Of a stretch of 64,000 bases of DNA, positions 1 through 7,269 are shown one piece after another; the stretch's first letter is position 1, and the number at the start of each line of letters is the position of its first letter. The translations under genes were made by a program, and so were the position numbers. The notes under the pieces were generated by a model that saw only the letters and a program-made list of their open reading frames with translations, searched no databases and was not told the origin of the DNA. The stretch is taken from assembly GCF_900141805.1 (NCBI RefSeq), contig NZ_FQYN01000002.1, positions 589,421 through 653,420 on the forward strand, read 5' to 3'. This stretch comes from Hymenobacter daecheongensis DSM 21074 (GTDB lineage: Bacteria; Bacteroidota; Bacteroidia; Cytophagales; Hymenobacteraceae).

Positions 1-1
1 A

Positions 2-70
2 GCCCCGCTGCTCGACCCCAAGCACAGCAGCCTGCAGCCCGCCCTCGATACGCCAGCGGAGCAAGCGTAG
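2..70 (+). CDS. Possible 3' end of an upstream gene (partial)
   Basis: A reading frame enters from the left edge and stops at TAG (68-70), giving a hydrophilic tail that ends TPAEQA. The coding frame upstream cannot be seen, so the call rests only on an open frame and its position before frr. In many bacteria pyrH precedes frr, but these residues do not let me recognise UMP kinase. Another frame is also open past this point, so this is weak. Confidence 0.3.
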   Translation, partial: APLLDPKHSSLQPALDTPAEQA

Positions 71-161
71 AAATTTTAGGTGCTACGTCTTGAGTTTGAC
101 GTTCAAGACGCAGCATCATTTCACATTCAAAACTCAACTTTCAACACTTAACATTTTCAAA

Positions 162-725
162 GTGGACGAGGAAATCCAGTTTTACCTGAGCGAGGCTGAA
201 GAGTCAATGAGCAAGTCGCTGCAACATACCGGTTCGGAGTTGAGCCGCATCCGGGCAGGCAAGGCCTCGCCGGCCATGCTCGACAGCCTGCGGGTGGATT
301 ATTACGGCACGCCCACGCCCATTGCGCAGGTAGCCAACATCACTACGCCCGATGCCCGCACGCTGATGATTAAGCCCTGGGAGAAAAACATCATTGCCGA
401 GGTGGTGAAAGCCATCAAGAACAGTGACCTGGGCCTCAACCCGCAGTCGGATGCCGAAGGAGTGCGCCTGAACATTCCGCCCATGACGCAGGAGCGCCGC
501 AAGGAGCTGGTGAAGCAGGTGAAAAACGAAACCGAGCTGGGCAAAGTACGCATCCGCGGCATTCGCAAGGATGTGAACGATTCGCTCCGCAAGCTGCTCA
601 AAGACGGCGCCGCCGAAGATGCCATCAAGGATGCCGAAGCCAAAGTGCAGAAGACCACCGACAGCTACATCAGCAAAGTAGACGACCTGATGAGCAAGAA
701 GGAAGTGGAAATCATGACCATCTGA
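162..725 (+). CDS. frr: Ribosome recycling factor
   Basis: RRF acts with EF-G to split the post-termination 70S ribosome. The 187-residue product matches the family's usual length of about 185. It shows the hallmark sequences SRIRAGKASPAMLD near residue 30, VDYYGTPTPIAQVANI, and the C-terminal helix ending KKEVEIMTI. I chose the GTG at 162 (VDEEIQFYLSEAE). An ATG-initiated frame opens at 90, but those 24 extra residues come from low-complexity A/C-rich DNA and have no counterpart in RRF. No strong Shine-Dalgarno sequence precedes the GTG, as is usual in Bacteroidota. It is convergent with nadD across a nested inverted repeat. Confidence 0.95.
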   Translation: MDEEIQFYLSEAEESMSKSLQHTGSELSRIRAGKASPAMLDSLRVDYYGTPTPIAQVANITTPDARTLMIKPWEKNIIAEVVKAIKNSDLGLNPQSDAEGVRLNIPPMTQERRKELVKQVKNETELGKVRIRGIRKDVNDSLRKLLKDGAAEDAIKDAEAKVQKTTDSYISKVDDLMSKKEVEIMTI

Positions 726-731
726 TTTCGG

Positions 732-891
732 CTGTCATTGCGAGGAACGAAGCAATCCGTCCTCTGAAATATAAAAAGCCTTGATCAAACAGAAAGCCCT
801 GACGTAGCGATACATCAGGGCTTCCTGTTTAATCAAGGTTCATCTTATTGTCCAGGACGGATTGCTTCGTCCTTCGTCCTCGCAATGACAG
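732..891. repeat. Nested inverted repeat between frr and nadD
   Basis: The outer arms are 732-763 (CTGTCATTGCGAGGAACGAA then GCAATCCGTCCT) and 854-891, which carries the reverse complement with a six-base duplication of GAAGGAC type. The inner arms (about 778-802 and 815-838) form CCTTGAT-AAACAG-AAGCCCTGA paired with its complement. The whole stretch between the two convergent genes is therefore one folded structure. The TCATTGCGAGGAACGAAGCAATC core is, to my knowledge, a dispersed repeat in several Bacteroidota genomes. No separate classical terminator is visible, so this element may serve as the bidirectional terminator. Confidence 0.85.
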
Positions 892-897
892 GTGGGT

Positions 898-1494
898 TTA
901 CTCGCGCCAGTAGGCATCACGCAGGATGCGGGCTTCTACGGGCTCGGGCACCAGGTAGCGGATGGACTTGCCGGCCCGCACACAGTCGCGGATAAAGGTG
1001 GCGGAGATGTCGAGCAGCGGGGCATCTACCACGCGCACACCGGGGTGGGCGTTTACGTCGGTGGCATCTACGCCGGGCCGCGGGTACACGTACACTTCAT
1101 GCTCGGCCAGGATGCGGTCGGCCTGTTTCCAGCGCGGCAGGCCGGGCAGGTTGTCTTCGCCCATGAGCAGCACAAAACGATGGTCGGGGTGGCGGCGGGC
1201 CAGCTCATCGAGCGTGTCGATGGTGTAGCTGGGCTTGGGCATGTCGAACTCGATGTTCAGGGCGCGGAGTCGCTCATTGCCGACAATGGCCAGCTGCACC
1301 AGCTCGTAGCGTTTCTGCTCGGCCAGCATCTCCTGCCCTACCTTAAACGGGCTTTGGGGCGACACTACCAGCCACACCGCGTCCAGATCGGTGTGCGTGG
1401 CCATAAAGTGCGCCAGGATAAGGTGACCGGTATGAATGGGGTTGAAGGAGCCAAATAGCAGGCCCACCTTCGTGGCGCGGGACTCGTGGCTCAC
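898..1494 (-). CDS. nadD: Nicotinate-nucleotide adenylyltransferase
   Basis: NadD transfers AMP from ATP to nicotinate mononucleotide, the penultimate step of NAD synthesis in the cytoplasm. The 198-residue protein has the nucleotidyltransferase motif GSFNPIHTGH at residues 15-24 and a C-terminal ISATFIR motif (ISxTxxR) that binds ATP phosphates, with typical length. Its ATG overlaps the stop of gmk by four bases (ATGA), so translation is probably coupled and the two genes share an operon with the upstream sigma/anti-sigma pair. Nothing is unusual in the protein. Confidence 0.95.
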   Translation of the reverse strand: MSHESRATKVGLLFGSFNPIHTGHLILAHFMATHTDLDAVWLVVSPQSPFKVGQEMLAEQKRYELVQLAIVGNERLRALNIEFDMPKPSYTIDTLDELARRHPDHRFVLLMGEDNLPGLPRWKQADRILAEHEVYVYPRPGVDATDVNAHPGVRVVDAPLLDISATFIRDCVRAGKSIRYLVPEPVEARILRDAYWRE

Positions 1495-2075
1495 AGAATG
1501 GCCGATTCGGCAGTAATGAAGTCGCGCACCAGCTTTTCGGCCTGGGCAGTGGCGTGGTCGAGGTCATCGTTGATGACGGTCACGTCGAAGCGGTCTTCAA
1601 AGGTTAGCTCAAAATTGGCTTTGTAGAGCCGGGCCGAGATGCTGGCCGCCGAATCGGTGGCGCGGGTACGCAGGCGCTCCTCCAGAATTTCGAGGGACGG
1701 CGGCTTCACGAACACCGCCAGCGCGCGGTCCTTGTAGAATTCCTTGATGCTGAGGCCGCCCTTCACGTCAACATCAAGCACGGCGTGCTTGCCGCTTTCC
1801 CAGATGCGCTCTATTTCTTCTTTAAGCGTGCCGTAAAAGGCCCCTTCGTACACTTCTTCCCACTCCACGAAGGCATCGTGCCGGATTTTCTCCTGGAACT
1901 CCTGCACCGAAATGAAGTAGTAGTCCTTCCCGTTGGCTTCGGTCCGGCCGCGCTTGTCGCGCGTACAGGCTGAAATAGAGAAGCTTAGCTCCGGAATACG
2001 ATCCAGCAGCCGATGGACGATGGTGGTCTTGCCGGCCCCAGAAGGAGCCGAAAAAGCGATGATTTTACCCTGCAT
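1491..2075 (-). CDS. gmk: Guanylate kinase
   Basis: Guanylate kinase phosphorylates GMP to GDP. The 194 residues include the P-loop SAPSGAGKTT at residues 9-18 and the GMP-binding region with SISACTRDKRGRTEANGKDYYFIS, quoted here only through its key residues S-TR-R-E-DYYF. The lid and GGLSIKEFY segments follow in the expected order. It begins only 9 bases after the anti-sigma gene stops, and its stop overlaps the start of nadD, so the four-gene arrangement sigma, anti-sigma, gmk, nadD looks like one transcript. Such coupling could place nucleotide and NAD synthesis partly under the sigma factor's promoter. Confidence 0.95.
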   Translation of the reverse strand: MQGKIIAFSAPSGAGKTTIVHRLLDRIPELSFSISACTRDKRGRTEANGKDYYFISVQEFQEKIRHDAFVEWEEVYEGAFYGTLKEEIERIWESGKHAVLDVDVKGGLSIKEFYKDRALAVFVKPPSLEILEERLRTRATDSAASISARLYKANFELTFEDRFDVTVINDDLDHATAQAEKLVRDFITAESAIL

Positions 2076-2084
2076 GGGGTAAAA

Positions 2085-2372
2085 TTAGGCCATTTCTGCT
2101 TGAAGCCGCGCTAAAATAGTTTGAGGCAAGGTAGCAGGGGCACCTTTGCGGCCCACTTTGGCAGCCAAGAAATCCACGAAGACGCGCTGCTTATCGATGC
2201 TGTCGAAGCACGGCGAGCAGTCTTTAGCGTGGTCCAGGAAGTAAGTTTCATCATCCGCACTAGGCTCCTGGCCTACGATGATCTGGTCGAGAATTGTGTT
2301 CACGCGTTCACAGTCAGGTCCTTCGGCAGAAGAAGCGTTCTGGTTGGTTGATGTAGTAGTAGTGTGTTCCAT
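2085..2372 (-). CDS. Zinc-finger (ZAS-type) anti-sigma factor, soluble
   Basis: This 95-residue protein has no membrane segment. It carries the motif HAKDCSPC, which fits the H-x3-C-x2-C zinc-binding core of ZAS anti-sigma factors. The preceding helix begins near DCERVNTILDQIIVG and the tail (LPQTILARLQAEM) is a predicted helix. It lies 28 bases downstream of an ECF sigma gene in the same direction, the usual pairing. By family knowledge such proteins bind and hold the sigma factor in the cytoplasm, releasing it on redox or other signals. That it binds the adjacent sigma factor is inferred from position. The first 20 residues are Thr/Ser/Asn-rich and probably disordered. Confidence 0.8.
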   Translation of the reverse strand: MEHTTTTSTNQNASSAEGPDCERVNTILDQIIVGQEPSADDETYFLDHAKDCSPCFDSIDKQRVFVDFLAAKVGRKGAPATLPQTILARLQAEMA

Positions 2373-2400
2373 AGCCGGGCCGGTTTACAAGCAGTGATTT

Positions 2401-3039
2401 TTATTCGTTGTCGTCCTCAACATCGGTGCCATCGGTATCGTTACCATAGCCCATCGATTTTGCGTATTTTTCTAGCTTATCCTTCAGGAAGTTGCGGGCC
2501 CGGTGCAGACGGGAGCGCACGGTTCCGATGGGAATATCCAGCACTTTGGCCATCTCCTCGTAAGTGAACCCTTCCAGGTCGCAGAGGATAATGACGGTGC
2601 GAAAATCCACGGGCAGCGAGTTCAGAGCGCTGGCCACCTCATCACCGATAAGGTCGCGCACGGACTGTTGGCGCATATCCGACGAAGTGCTACCCGCGTC
2701 GCCGTCGGCCTCCACGTCTTCCGTATTGTAGTAGCCCTCTATTTCGCTGTAGTCTACTTTAGCGGGCTGCTTGCTTTTCTTCCGAAAGTCGTTGATAAAC
2801 GAGTTTTTCAGGATGCGGAACAGCCATGCTTTGGCGTTGGTTCCCTGCTCGAAGTACTCAAAAAAGCGGTAGGCCTTCAGGTACGTCTCCTGGACGAGGT
2901 CGTTGGCATCGTCTTCATCGAGGGTAAGACGGAAGGCAAAGTTGTACAGAGAGTCGAGAACAGGCATTAATTCCGCCTGAAACCGGCGGTCTTTCTCCTC
3001 TTTGCTCAACTTAGGAACCCGTTCGGGGGAGTCGCTCAT
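2401..3039 (-). CDS. ECF RNA polymerase sigma factor
   Basis: The 212-residue protein has sigma region 2 at roughly residues 25-90 (DDANDLVQETYLKAYRFF, AWLFRILKNSFINDFRK) and region 4 at about 135-195 (DLEGFTYEEMAKVLDIPIGT, VRSRLHRARNFLK). An acidic, Ser/Asp-rich linker separates them, and the C-terminus is an acidic tail ending DVEDDNE. It is followed by its probable anti-sigma factor, then gmk and nadD. The start ATG lies about 30 bases after a weak TATATTCG box and about 50 bases after a full TACATTTG box. The regulon cannot be read from this window. Confidence 0.92.
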   Translation of the reverse strand: MSDSPERVPKLSKEEKDRRFQAELMPVLDSLYNFAFRLTLDEDDANDLVQETYLKAYRFFEYFEQGTNAKAWLFRILKNSFINDFRKKSKQPAKVDYSEIEGYYNTEDVEADGDAGSTSSDMRQQSVRDLIGDEVASALNSLPVDFRTVIILCDLEGFTYEEMAKVLDIPIGTVRSRLHRARNFLKDKLEKYAKSMGYGNDTDGTDVEDDNE

Positions 3040-3090
3040 GGACGCTGGAAATTGCGGCTATCGTTGGACGAATATAGACAGCCGTGTAAA

Positions 3091-3098
3091 CAAATGTA
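3091..3098 (-). promoter_or_regulatory. Bacteroidota-type -7 box for the sigma/anti-sigma/gmk/nadD unit
   Basis: On the minus strand this reads TACATTTG, a full match to TAnnTTTG, about 52 bases before the sigma start. A second, weaker match (TATATTCG, 3070-3077) is closer to the gene. Either could be the start point. Confidence 0.45.
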
Positions 3099-3107
3099 CA
3101 GATTATA

Positions 3108-4403
3108 CTACGCAGCCCGCGCTGGGGTTGGCGGCGTGGGCTGGCTGCTCCGCTCGGTAGCCACAATCAGGAAGCCGTAGAGAAACACGAACAGGTTGAA
3201 CCCGATCTGCAGCTCCAGCAGCGAATCGACCAGCATAGCCGTGCCCAGTATCAGCAGGAAATGTCCTACGTACGGATTGCGGCGCTGGCTGGGTTGCGCC
3301 AGCGGCCCCAGCAAGACCAGCAGCCACAGAAATACCCCCGTGATTCCACCGCTAATCAGGTAGTGCAGATACTGGTTATGAATCATCACCCTATTTTCGG
3401 GGCGGATGCCGAAATCCTGATATTCGTACTGCCGCATCATGGCATCGTAGGCATCGGCGGCCCCTACGCCCAGCCAGGGGTTGTTGGTGGCAATGGTGCG
3501 GGCCGTTTCCCAGGCGGCCAGCCGCCTGGCCACGGAGTAGTTGTTCAGGTCGCGGCCTTGCTGGAATTGCTCGATGTCGTAGAGCGTGTTTGTGACCCGC
3601 TCGCGCACCGATGGCAATGCCCGGTAAGCCAGCAGCGGGCCACCGGCCAACAGCAGTAGCAGGGCCAGACTGATGAGTAGCTGCCGGCGCACCAGCAGAA
3701 AATAAACCGCATCAGCCAGCAGCATCACATAGAAAACCAGCAAGCCAGTGCGATAGGCCAGCACATGCAGCACGATGGCCGCCGTAGCCGCCGAGGCCAG
3801 CAAAAGCCCACGCCATATTGGCGTAGCCCATTGGCTGCGGCTCAAAAGCAGGCCAAAATAGAAGGCCAGGGCCAGCATAATGCTGAAGTGAATGTGGAAG
3901 ATGCGGGTGATGGAAGGCAGATTCTGGCCCACGTTGATCAGGCTGATGAACCCGGCCGGATCCAGCAGGTAACGCCCGAGCGTGGCCGCGCCAACAAGGG
4001 CCAGCCCCACTACGAACAGCACGCCGACCCCAAACCGCTGCCGGCCACTCAGCGGGACGGCCAAAGCGAAGGCCAGCGGCACCCCGATAAGCGGCAATTG
4101 GCGGTACAGCTCGTGCCGCCACACGTCCCAGGCCGTAGTGTAGAAGCCGCTCAGCAGCAATAAGCCATACAGCAAAGCCAGCAACCAGACGCTGCTGCTG
4201 CGCAGCCAGCCCGGCACGGCTTGGCGCAGCTGCGGGTTGGCCAGCGCTGCCGCCACGCCCACCAGCGGACTAATGGCCACCAAGGCCCGGGCCGCCAGCA
4301 GGCCCACTACGCCCGCCACACAGGCCAGCAGTAGCAGGTATTGCGACAGGCGGCCATCGGCGTAGGCTTGCCGAAAGACACTGGCCGGCGAATTTGACAT
4401 CAT
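3108..4403 (-). CDS. O-antigen ligase family membrane protein (Wzy_C)
   Basis: A polytopic inner-membrane protein of 431 residues with about ten to eleven hydrophobic helices. The large periplasmic loop at about residues 265-345 carries the ligase/polymerase signature: RRLAAWETA, NPWLGVGAADAYD and HNQYLHYLISGGI, with the conserved Arg and His expected for transfer of undecaprenyl-linked glycan. It could be a WaaL-type ligase or a Wzy-type polymerase, which this family does not resolve by sequence. It is preceded by a GT9 and a GT2 gene in the same direction (27-base gap), so the three genes probably work on one cell-surface glycan. The start could be the first or second Met. Confidence 0.85.
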   Translation of the reverse strand: MMSNSPASVFRQAYADGRLSQYLLLLACVAGVVGLLAARALVAISPLVGVAAALANPQLRQAVPGWLRSSSVWLLALLYGLLLLSGFYTTAWDVWRHELYRQLPLIGVPLAFALAVPLSGRQRFGVGVLFVVGLALVGAATLGRYLLDPAGFISLINVGQNLPSITRIFHIHFSIMLALAFYFGLLLSRSQWATPIWRGLLLASAATAAIVLHVLAYRTGLLVFYVMLLADAVYFLLVRRQLLISLALLLLLAGGPLLAYRALPSVRERVTNTLYDIEQFQQGRDLNNYSVARRLAAWETARTIATNNPWLGVGAADAYDAMMRQYEYQDFGIRPENRVMIHNQYLHYLISGGITGVFLWLLVLLGPLAQPSQRRNPYVGHFLLILGTAMLVDSLLELQIGFNLFVFLYGFLIVATERSSQPTPPTPARAA

Positions 4404-4430
4404 ACTACAGCAATGATAAAGCAGAAAAAA

Positions 4431-5471
4431 TCAGGATGCTACCGGCGGCAAGGGCTGCCAGAGCGCAATGCGGCTGAGCACCTGGGCTGGCTCAATGGCC
4501 TTAATACAGCTGCAGGAAGCCGGCTGCTGGCGGCAATCGGAACAGTCGGGCCGGTTGAAAACCAGGTACTCGGCGTGCGGGCCCAGCGGAGCCCAGCGGC
4601 CGGGATGCGTGGGCCGCATGGGCGGATACAGGCCCAGGACATGACGGCCCAGCGCGGCGGCCAAATGCAGCGGACCGGTGCTATTGGCCACCAGCCCATC
4701 GGCGGCGGCAATGAAGGCAAGCAGCTGCGGCAGCGAAAGCCGGCCGGTGAGGTTGGCGGCCAGCGCGGCGGCGTGCTCCGTCAGCCAGGGGCGCAGCTCC
4801 TCCCCTTCCGCCGCCGTGCCGGTGATGAAGACGCGGTGCCCGGCCTGGTGCAGCAGCCGCACCAAAGTGCCGAAATGAGCCAGGCCCCACTCCCGGGCAC
4901 TACCGCGGCTGCGCGGGTGCAGAATGACGTTGAGCTGGCCGGGTTGCCGGGCCCGCAGCAGCTGAGCTAGGTCCGGAGGAAGGACGGCGGCCGGCTGCAG
5001 GCGTACCAGCGGCACTATTTCCGGCAGGGGCAGCGTAACAGTCAGGCCCAAGGGGCGAAGCAGCGCCAGGTTCAGCTGCGCCTCGTGTAGCGGCGATTCG
5101 CGCCGGCTGAGCGCCACCAGCCGGTTGCAGGTGAGCCAGTGAAACCAGCGGTTGCGGGTGCCAATACGGCTTGGAATGCCCGCCTTTTGAGCCAGCCGCG
5201 CCACCTGCTTGTTGGGAAACACATGGACAATAGCCTCGGCCTGCTGCTGACGAAGCATGGTTACCTGCTCCGCTTCAGGCAGCTTCAGCAGGTCGTCGAA
5301 GTTCAGAAAAGCGTCTATCCAGGGGCATGCTTCGGCTACGGCCTGGGTGTAGGTGCGCCCCAGCAGTACCACGCGACAACCGGGAAACATACGCTTGAGC
5401 TGGCCGCAGACGGGCAGCGTGAGTACCACGTCGCCGATGGCATCGGTACGGCTGACCAGAAATGTTCTCAT
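4431..5471 (-). CDS. Glycosyltransferase family 9 (heptosyltransferase-like)
   Basis: The start is the ATG at 5471 (MRTFLVSRTDAIGDVVLTLP), which overlaps the stop of the GT2 gene by four bases (ATGA). A longer open frame upstream lies entirely inside the GT2 coding region and is rejected. The 346 residues follow the GT9 plan: N-terminal RTDAIGDVVL phosphate-binding strand, a mid-protein LHPRSRGSAREWG segment, and a C-terminal nucleotide-sugar site with ANSTGPLHLAAALG. Family members add heptose or similar sugars from ADP-linked donors to lipopolysaccharide core at the inner face of the membrane. The exact sugar cannot be inferred. Confidence 0.88.
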   Translation of the reverse strand: MRTFLVSRTDAIGDVVLTLPVCGQLKRMFPGCRVVLLGRTYTQAVAEACPWIDAFLNFDDLLKLPEAEQVTMLRQQQAEAIVHVFPNKQVARLAQKAGIPSRIGTRNRWFHWLTCNRLVALSRRESPLHEAQLNLALLRPLGLTVTLPLPEIVPLVRLQPAAVLPPDLAQLLRARQPGQLNVILHPRSRGSAREWGLAHFGTLVRLLHQAGHRVFITGTAAEGEELRPWLTEHAAALAANLTGRLSLPQLLAFIAAADGLVANSTGPLHLAAALGRHVLGLYPPMRPTHPGRWAPLGPHAEYLVFNRPDCSDCRQQPASCSCIKAIEPAQVLSRIALWQPLPPVAS

Positions 5472-6241
5472 TCGGCAGCAGTTGGAATAGCCGGCAGCGT
5501 GCGCAGCTTGGCGAATTTCAGAAACACGCCCCAGGCCGAAATACCGGCAATGCACAGCCCCGCGAAACCATCGAGCAAGCCCAGCCGAAAAAAGTAGCCG
5601 TGCACGAATTTCCAGAGCGGCTTGAGCAGCAGGTGAAACAGCGTGACGCGCCGCTTGCCGCGCAATGCCAGCTCGGCGGCCGCAATACTGGTAAAGCGGT
5701 TGAGCTGGCTGACGTGCTGCTCGACGGAATAGTAAGAATAGTGGAGTAGGTCGCCGGCAAGGCTCCCAACGCTCTGACCGGCGGCCACTTCGTAGCGCTC
5801 GTGCAGTAGCAGGCCCTGCCACTGGCCCTGGCGGCGGTCGTAGAGGCGCAGCTTGCGGTCGGGATACCAGCCGCCGTGCCGCACCCAGGTGCCGCAGTAA
5901 TTGGTGAGGCGGGCCAGCGTGTAGCCGGCGTGCTGCCAGTCGGCTTTGGCGGCCCGGATGCTCTGGCGCAGCTCTTCGGTCAGCACTTCGTCAGCATCGA
6001 GCTGCAGCACATGGTCATATTGAGCGGCAGCGGTAGCATAGTTCTTTTGCTCTACATAACCCTCAAAGGCGTGCTGAACGACGCGGACTCCGAACTGGCG
6101 GCAGATTTCCACGGTGCGGTCGGTGGAGAAGCTGTCCACTACCAGTACCTCGTCGGCCACACCCTGCGCTGCGGCGAGGCAGCGGGCAATGTTGGCTTCT
6201 TCGTTGAAGGTGATGATGACGACGGAGAGAGGAACGGGCAT
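5468..6241 (-). CDS. Glycosyltransferase family 2 (LPS core type, WaaE/KdtX-like)
   Basis: The protein begins MPVPLSVVIITFNEEANI, the standard GT-A beta-1 strand of GT2 enzymes. The nucleotide-sugar DXD-like motif LQLDADEVL is near residue 87, followed by NYCGTWVRHGGWYPDRKLRL, typical of the WaaE/KdtX subgroup that adds beta-1,4-glucose to LPS core. The C-terminal 60 residues are amphipathic or hydrophobic (LFHLLLKPLWKFVHGYFFRL) and probably associate with the membrane. In-frame Met codons at 6262 and 6280 would add 7-13 residues. I chose 6241 because the fold starts there. It is the first gene of the three-gene glycan unit. Confidence 0.87.
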   Translation of the reverse strand: MPVPLSVVIITFNEEANIARCLAAAQGVADEVLVVDSFSTDRTVEICRQFGVRVVQHAFEGYVEQKNYATAAAQYDHVLQLDADEVLTEELRQSIRAAKADWQHAGYTLARLTNYCGTWVRHGGWYPDRKLRLYDRRQGQWQGLLLHERYEVAAGQSVGSLAGDLLHYSYYSVEQHVSQLNRFTSIAAAELALRGKRRVTLFHLLLKPLWKFVHGYFFRLGLLDGFAGLCIAGISAWGVFLKFAKLRTLPAIPTAAE

Positions 6242-6556
6242 AGAGGGTGCAAATATCGACATTCGCAGGCTCCTCACCATCTCTATTCCATATCAGTAGA
6301 AAAGGCTTTTTCATCATAAGGTCTTTTGCGTTTCCTGCTTCATTTAAAACGATTAGGAGAGTACTCAAAAATATATCCCTACTTTGATGCAGTTTTAGGT
6401 CTTGGCAGTATTGATCGGGCATTGTTCACTAATTTCTTGTAGATGCTTCAGCGGCTAAAAGGCCTAATTAGTGGTCATAACTTGCACCTTGTGTAACACT
6501 TTTCATAATAACGGTAATCCGAATCTGGTTTCCATACAATTCGCACCTTAGCACTA
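6242..6556. other. AT-rich divergent intergenic region
   Basis: About 315 bases between the divergent GT2 and methyltransferase genes. It is clearly more AT-rich than the rest of the window. It must hold both promoters, but I see no full TAnnTTTG box. A minus-strand GATATTTG lies at about 6253-6260, one mismatch from consensus. No convincing small gene, hairpin or repeat was found. Confidence 0.5.
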
Positions 6557-7213
6557 ATGAATTACAATCGTATATATCAGTATAGATTTCAGAATACTAA
6601 TGCAGCCAAAAAGCAAGTCGTCTGGACTGAGTTAGCTACATGGCTCTACAATGGCTACCTCAACCGTCCACAAAGTGTGTTGGACCCAGCTGGTGGCTTG
6701 TGCGAGTTTATTAATGCCATACCAGCCGCCGAAAAATGGACTATAGATCTAGAAGCAGACTTCATTCGCAAGCATGCCGCACCCAATGTAAACATACAAG
6801 TAGGCAATAACCTAGAGGTCGATATTCCACAAAATCACTTCGACGCAGTATTTATTTCCAACTTCTTAGAGCATCTAAACACTCAGGTGCAAGTAGCCGC
6901 TTTGCTAGGCCGGATGTATGCTAGCATGAAGAAAGGCGGGCGCATCGTCGTTATGGGTCCTAACTTTCGACACACTTATAAGGAATATTTCGACTTCGCA
7001 GACCATACTGTCATCCTGACTGAGATGGGCGTCGCTGAACACTTGTATGGCGCAGGGTTCAAGATTATCAAAATCATCGACAAATTTCTTCCTCTTTCCT
7101 TTCGTAGCGGTGGCTATCTGCCTGTCACCTCCCTCACGGTGAAAACCTACCTGAACATTTCGCTGGCTTGGCGGATAATGGGAAAGCAGTTTCTGGTAGT
7201 TGCCGAGAAATAA
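6557..7213 (+). CDS. Class I SAM-dependent methyltransferase, AT-rich, possibly acquired
   Basis: The 218-residue protein fits a Rossmann-fold methyltransferase of the Methyltransf_11 type. The motif I region reads VLDPAGGLCEF in place of the usual D-x-GCG-x-G, an acidic residue follows in TIDLEAD, and FDAVFISNFLEHL is the strand-4/post-motif segment. The C-terminal part (LPVTSLTVKTYLNISLAWRI) resembles enzymes that act on lipid-linked or surface polysaccharide substrates, but the substrate is not identifiable. Sampled 60-base lines are 37-48 percent GC, well below neighbours, which suggests horizontal transfer. It is transcribed away from the glycan cluster and ends in a bidirectional terminator. 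Confidence 0.75.
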   Translation: MNYNRIYQYRFQNTNAAKKQVVWTELATWLYNGYLNRPQSVLDPAGGLCEFINAIPAAEKWTIDLEADFIRKHAAPNVNIQVGNNLEVDIPQNHFDAVFISNFLEHLNTQVQVAALLGRMYASMKKGGRIVVMGPNFRHTYKEYFDFADHTVILTEMGVAEHLYGAGFKIIKIIDKFLPLSFRSGGYLPVTSLTVKTYLNISLAWRIMGKQFLVVAEK

Positions 7214-7245
7214 AATCCCCTTCCGACGAATCAGAAGAGGATTTT
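7212..7245. terminator. Bidirectional terminator, methyltransferase/ahcY
   Basis: Arms AAAATCCCCTTC and GAAGAGGATTTT pair with one bulge over a 10-base loop. A- and T-rich flanks on both sides suit either strand. The methyltransferase stop codon overlaps the left arm. Confidence 0.75.
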
Positions 7246-7269
7246 ATTAGCTAAACACACGTCTGTGAC

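Noticed and set aside
86..110. Short hairpin CGTCTTGA/TCAAGACG before frr as a terminator
   Set aside because: Only 8 bp and no T run; it may be chance, so it is not listed as a feature.
90..161. ATG-initiated extension of frr
   Set aside because: The codons come from A/C-rich repeat-like DNA and RRF is complete from the GTG at 162.
5472..5822. N-terminal extension of the GT9 protein
   Set aside because: It lies inside the GT2 coding region; the GT9 fold starts exactly at the ATG overlapping the GT2 stop.
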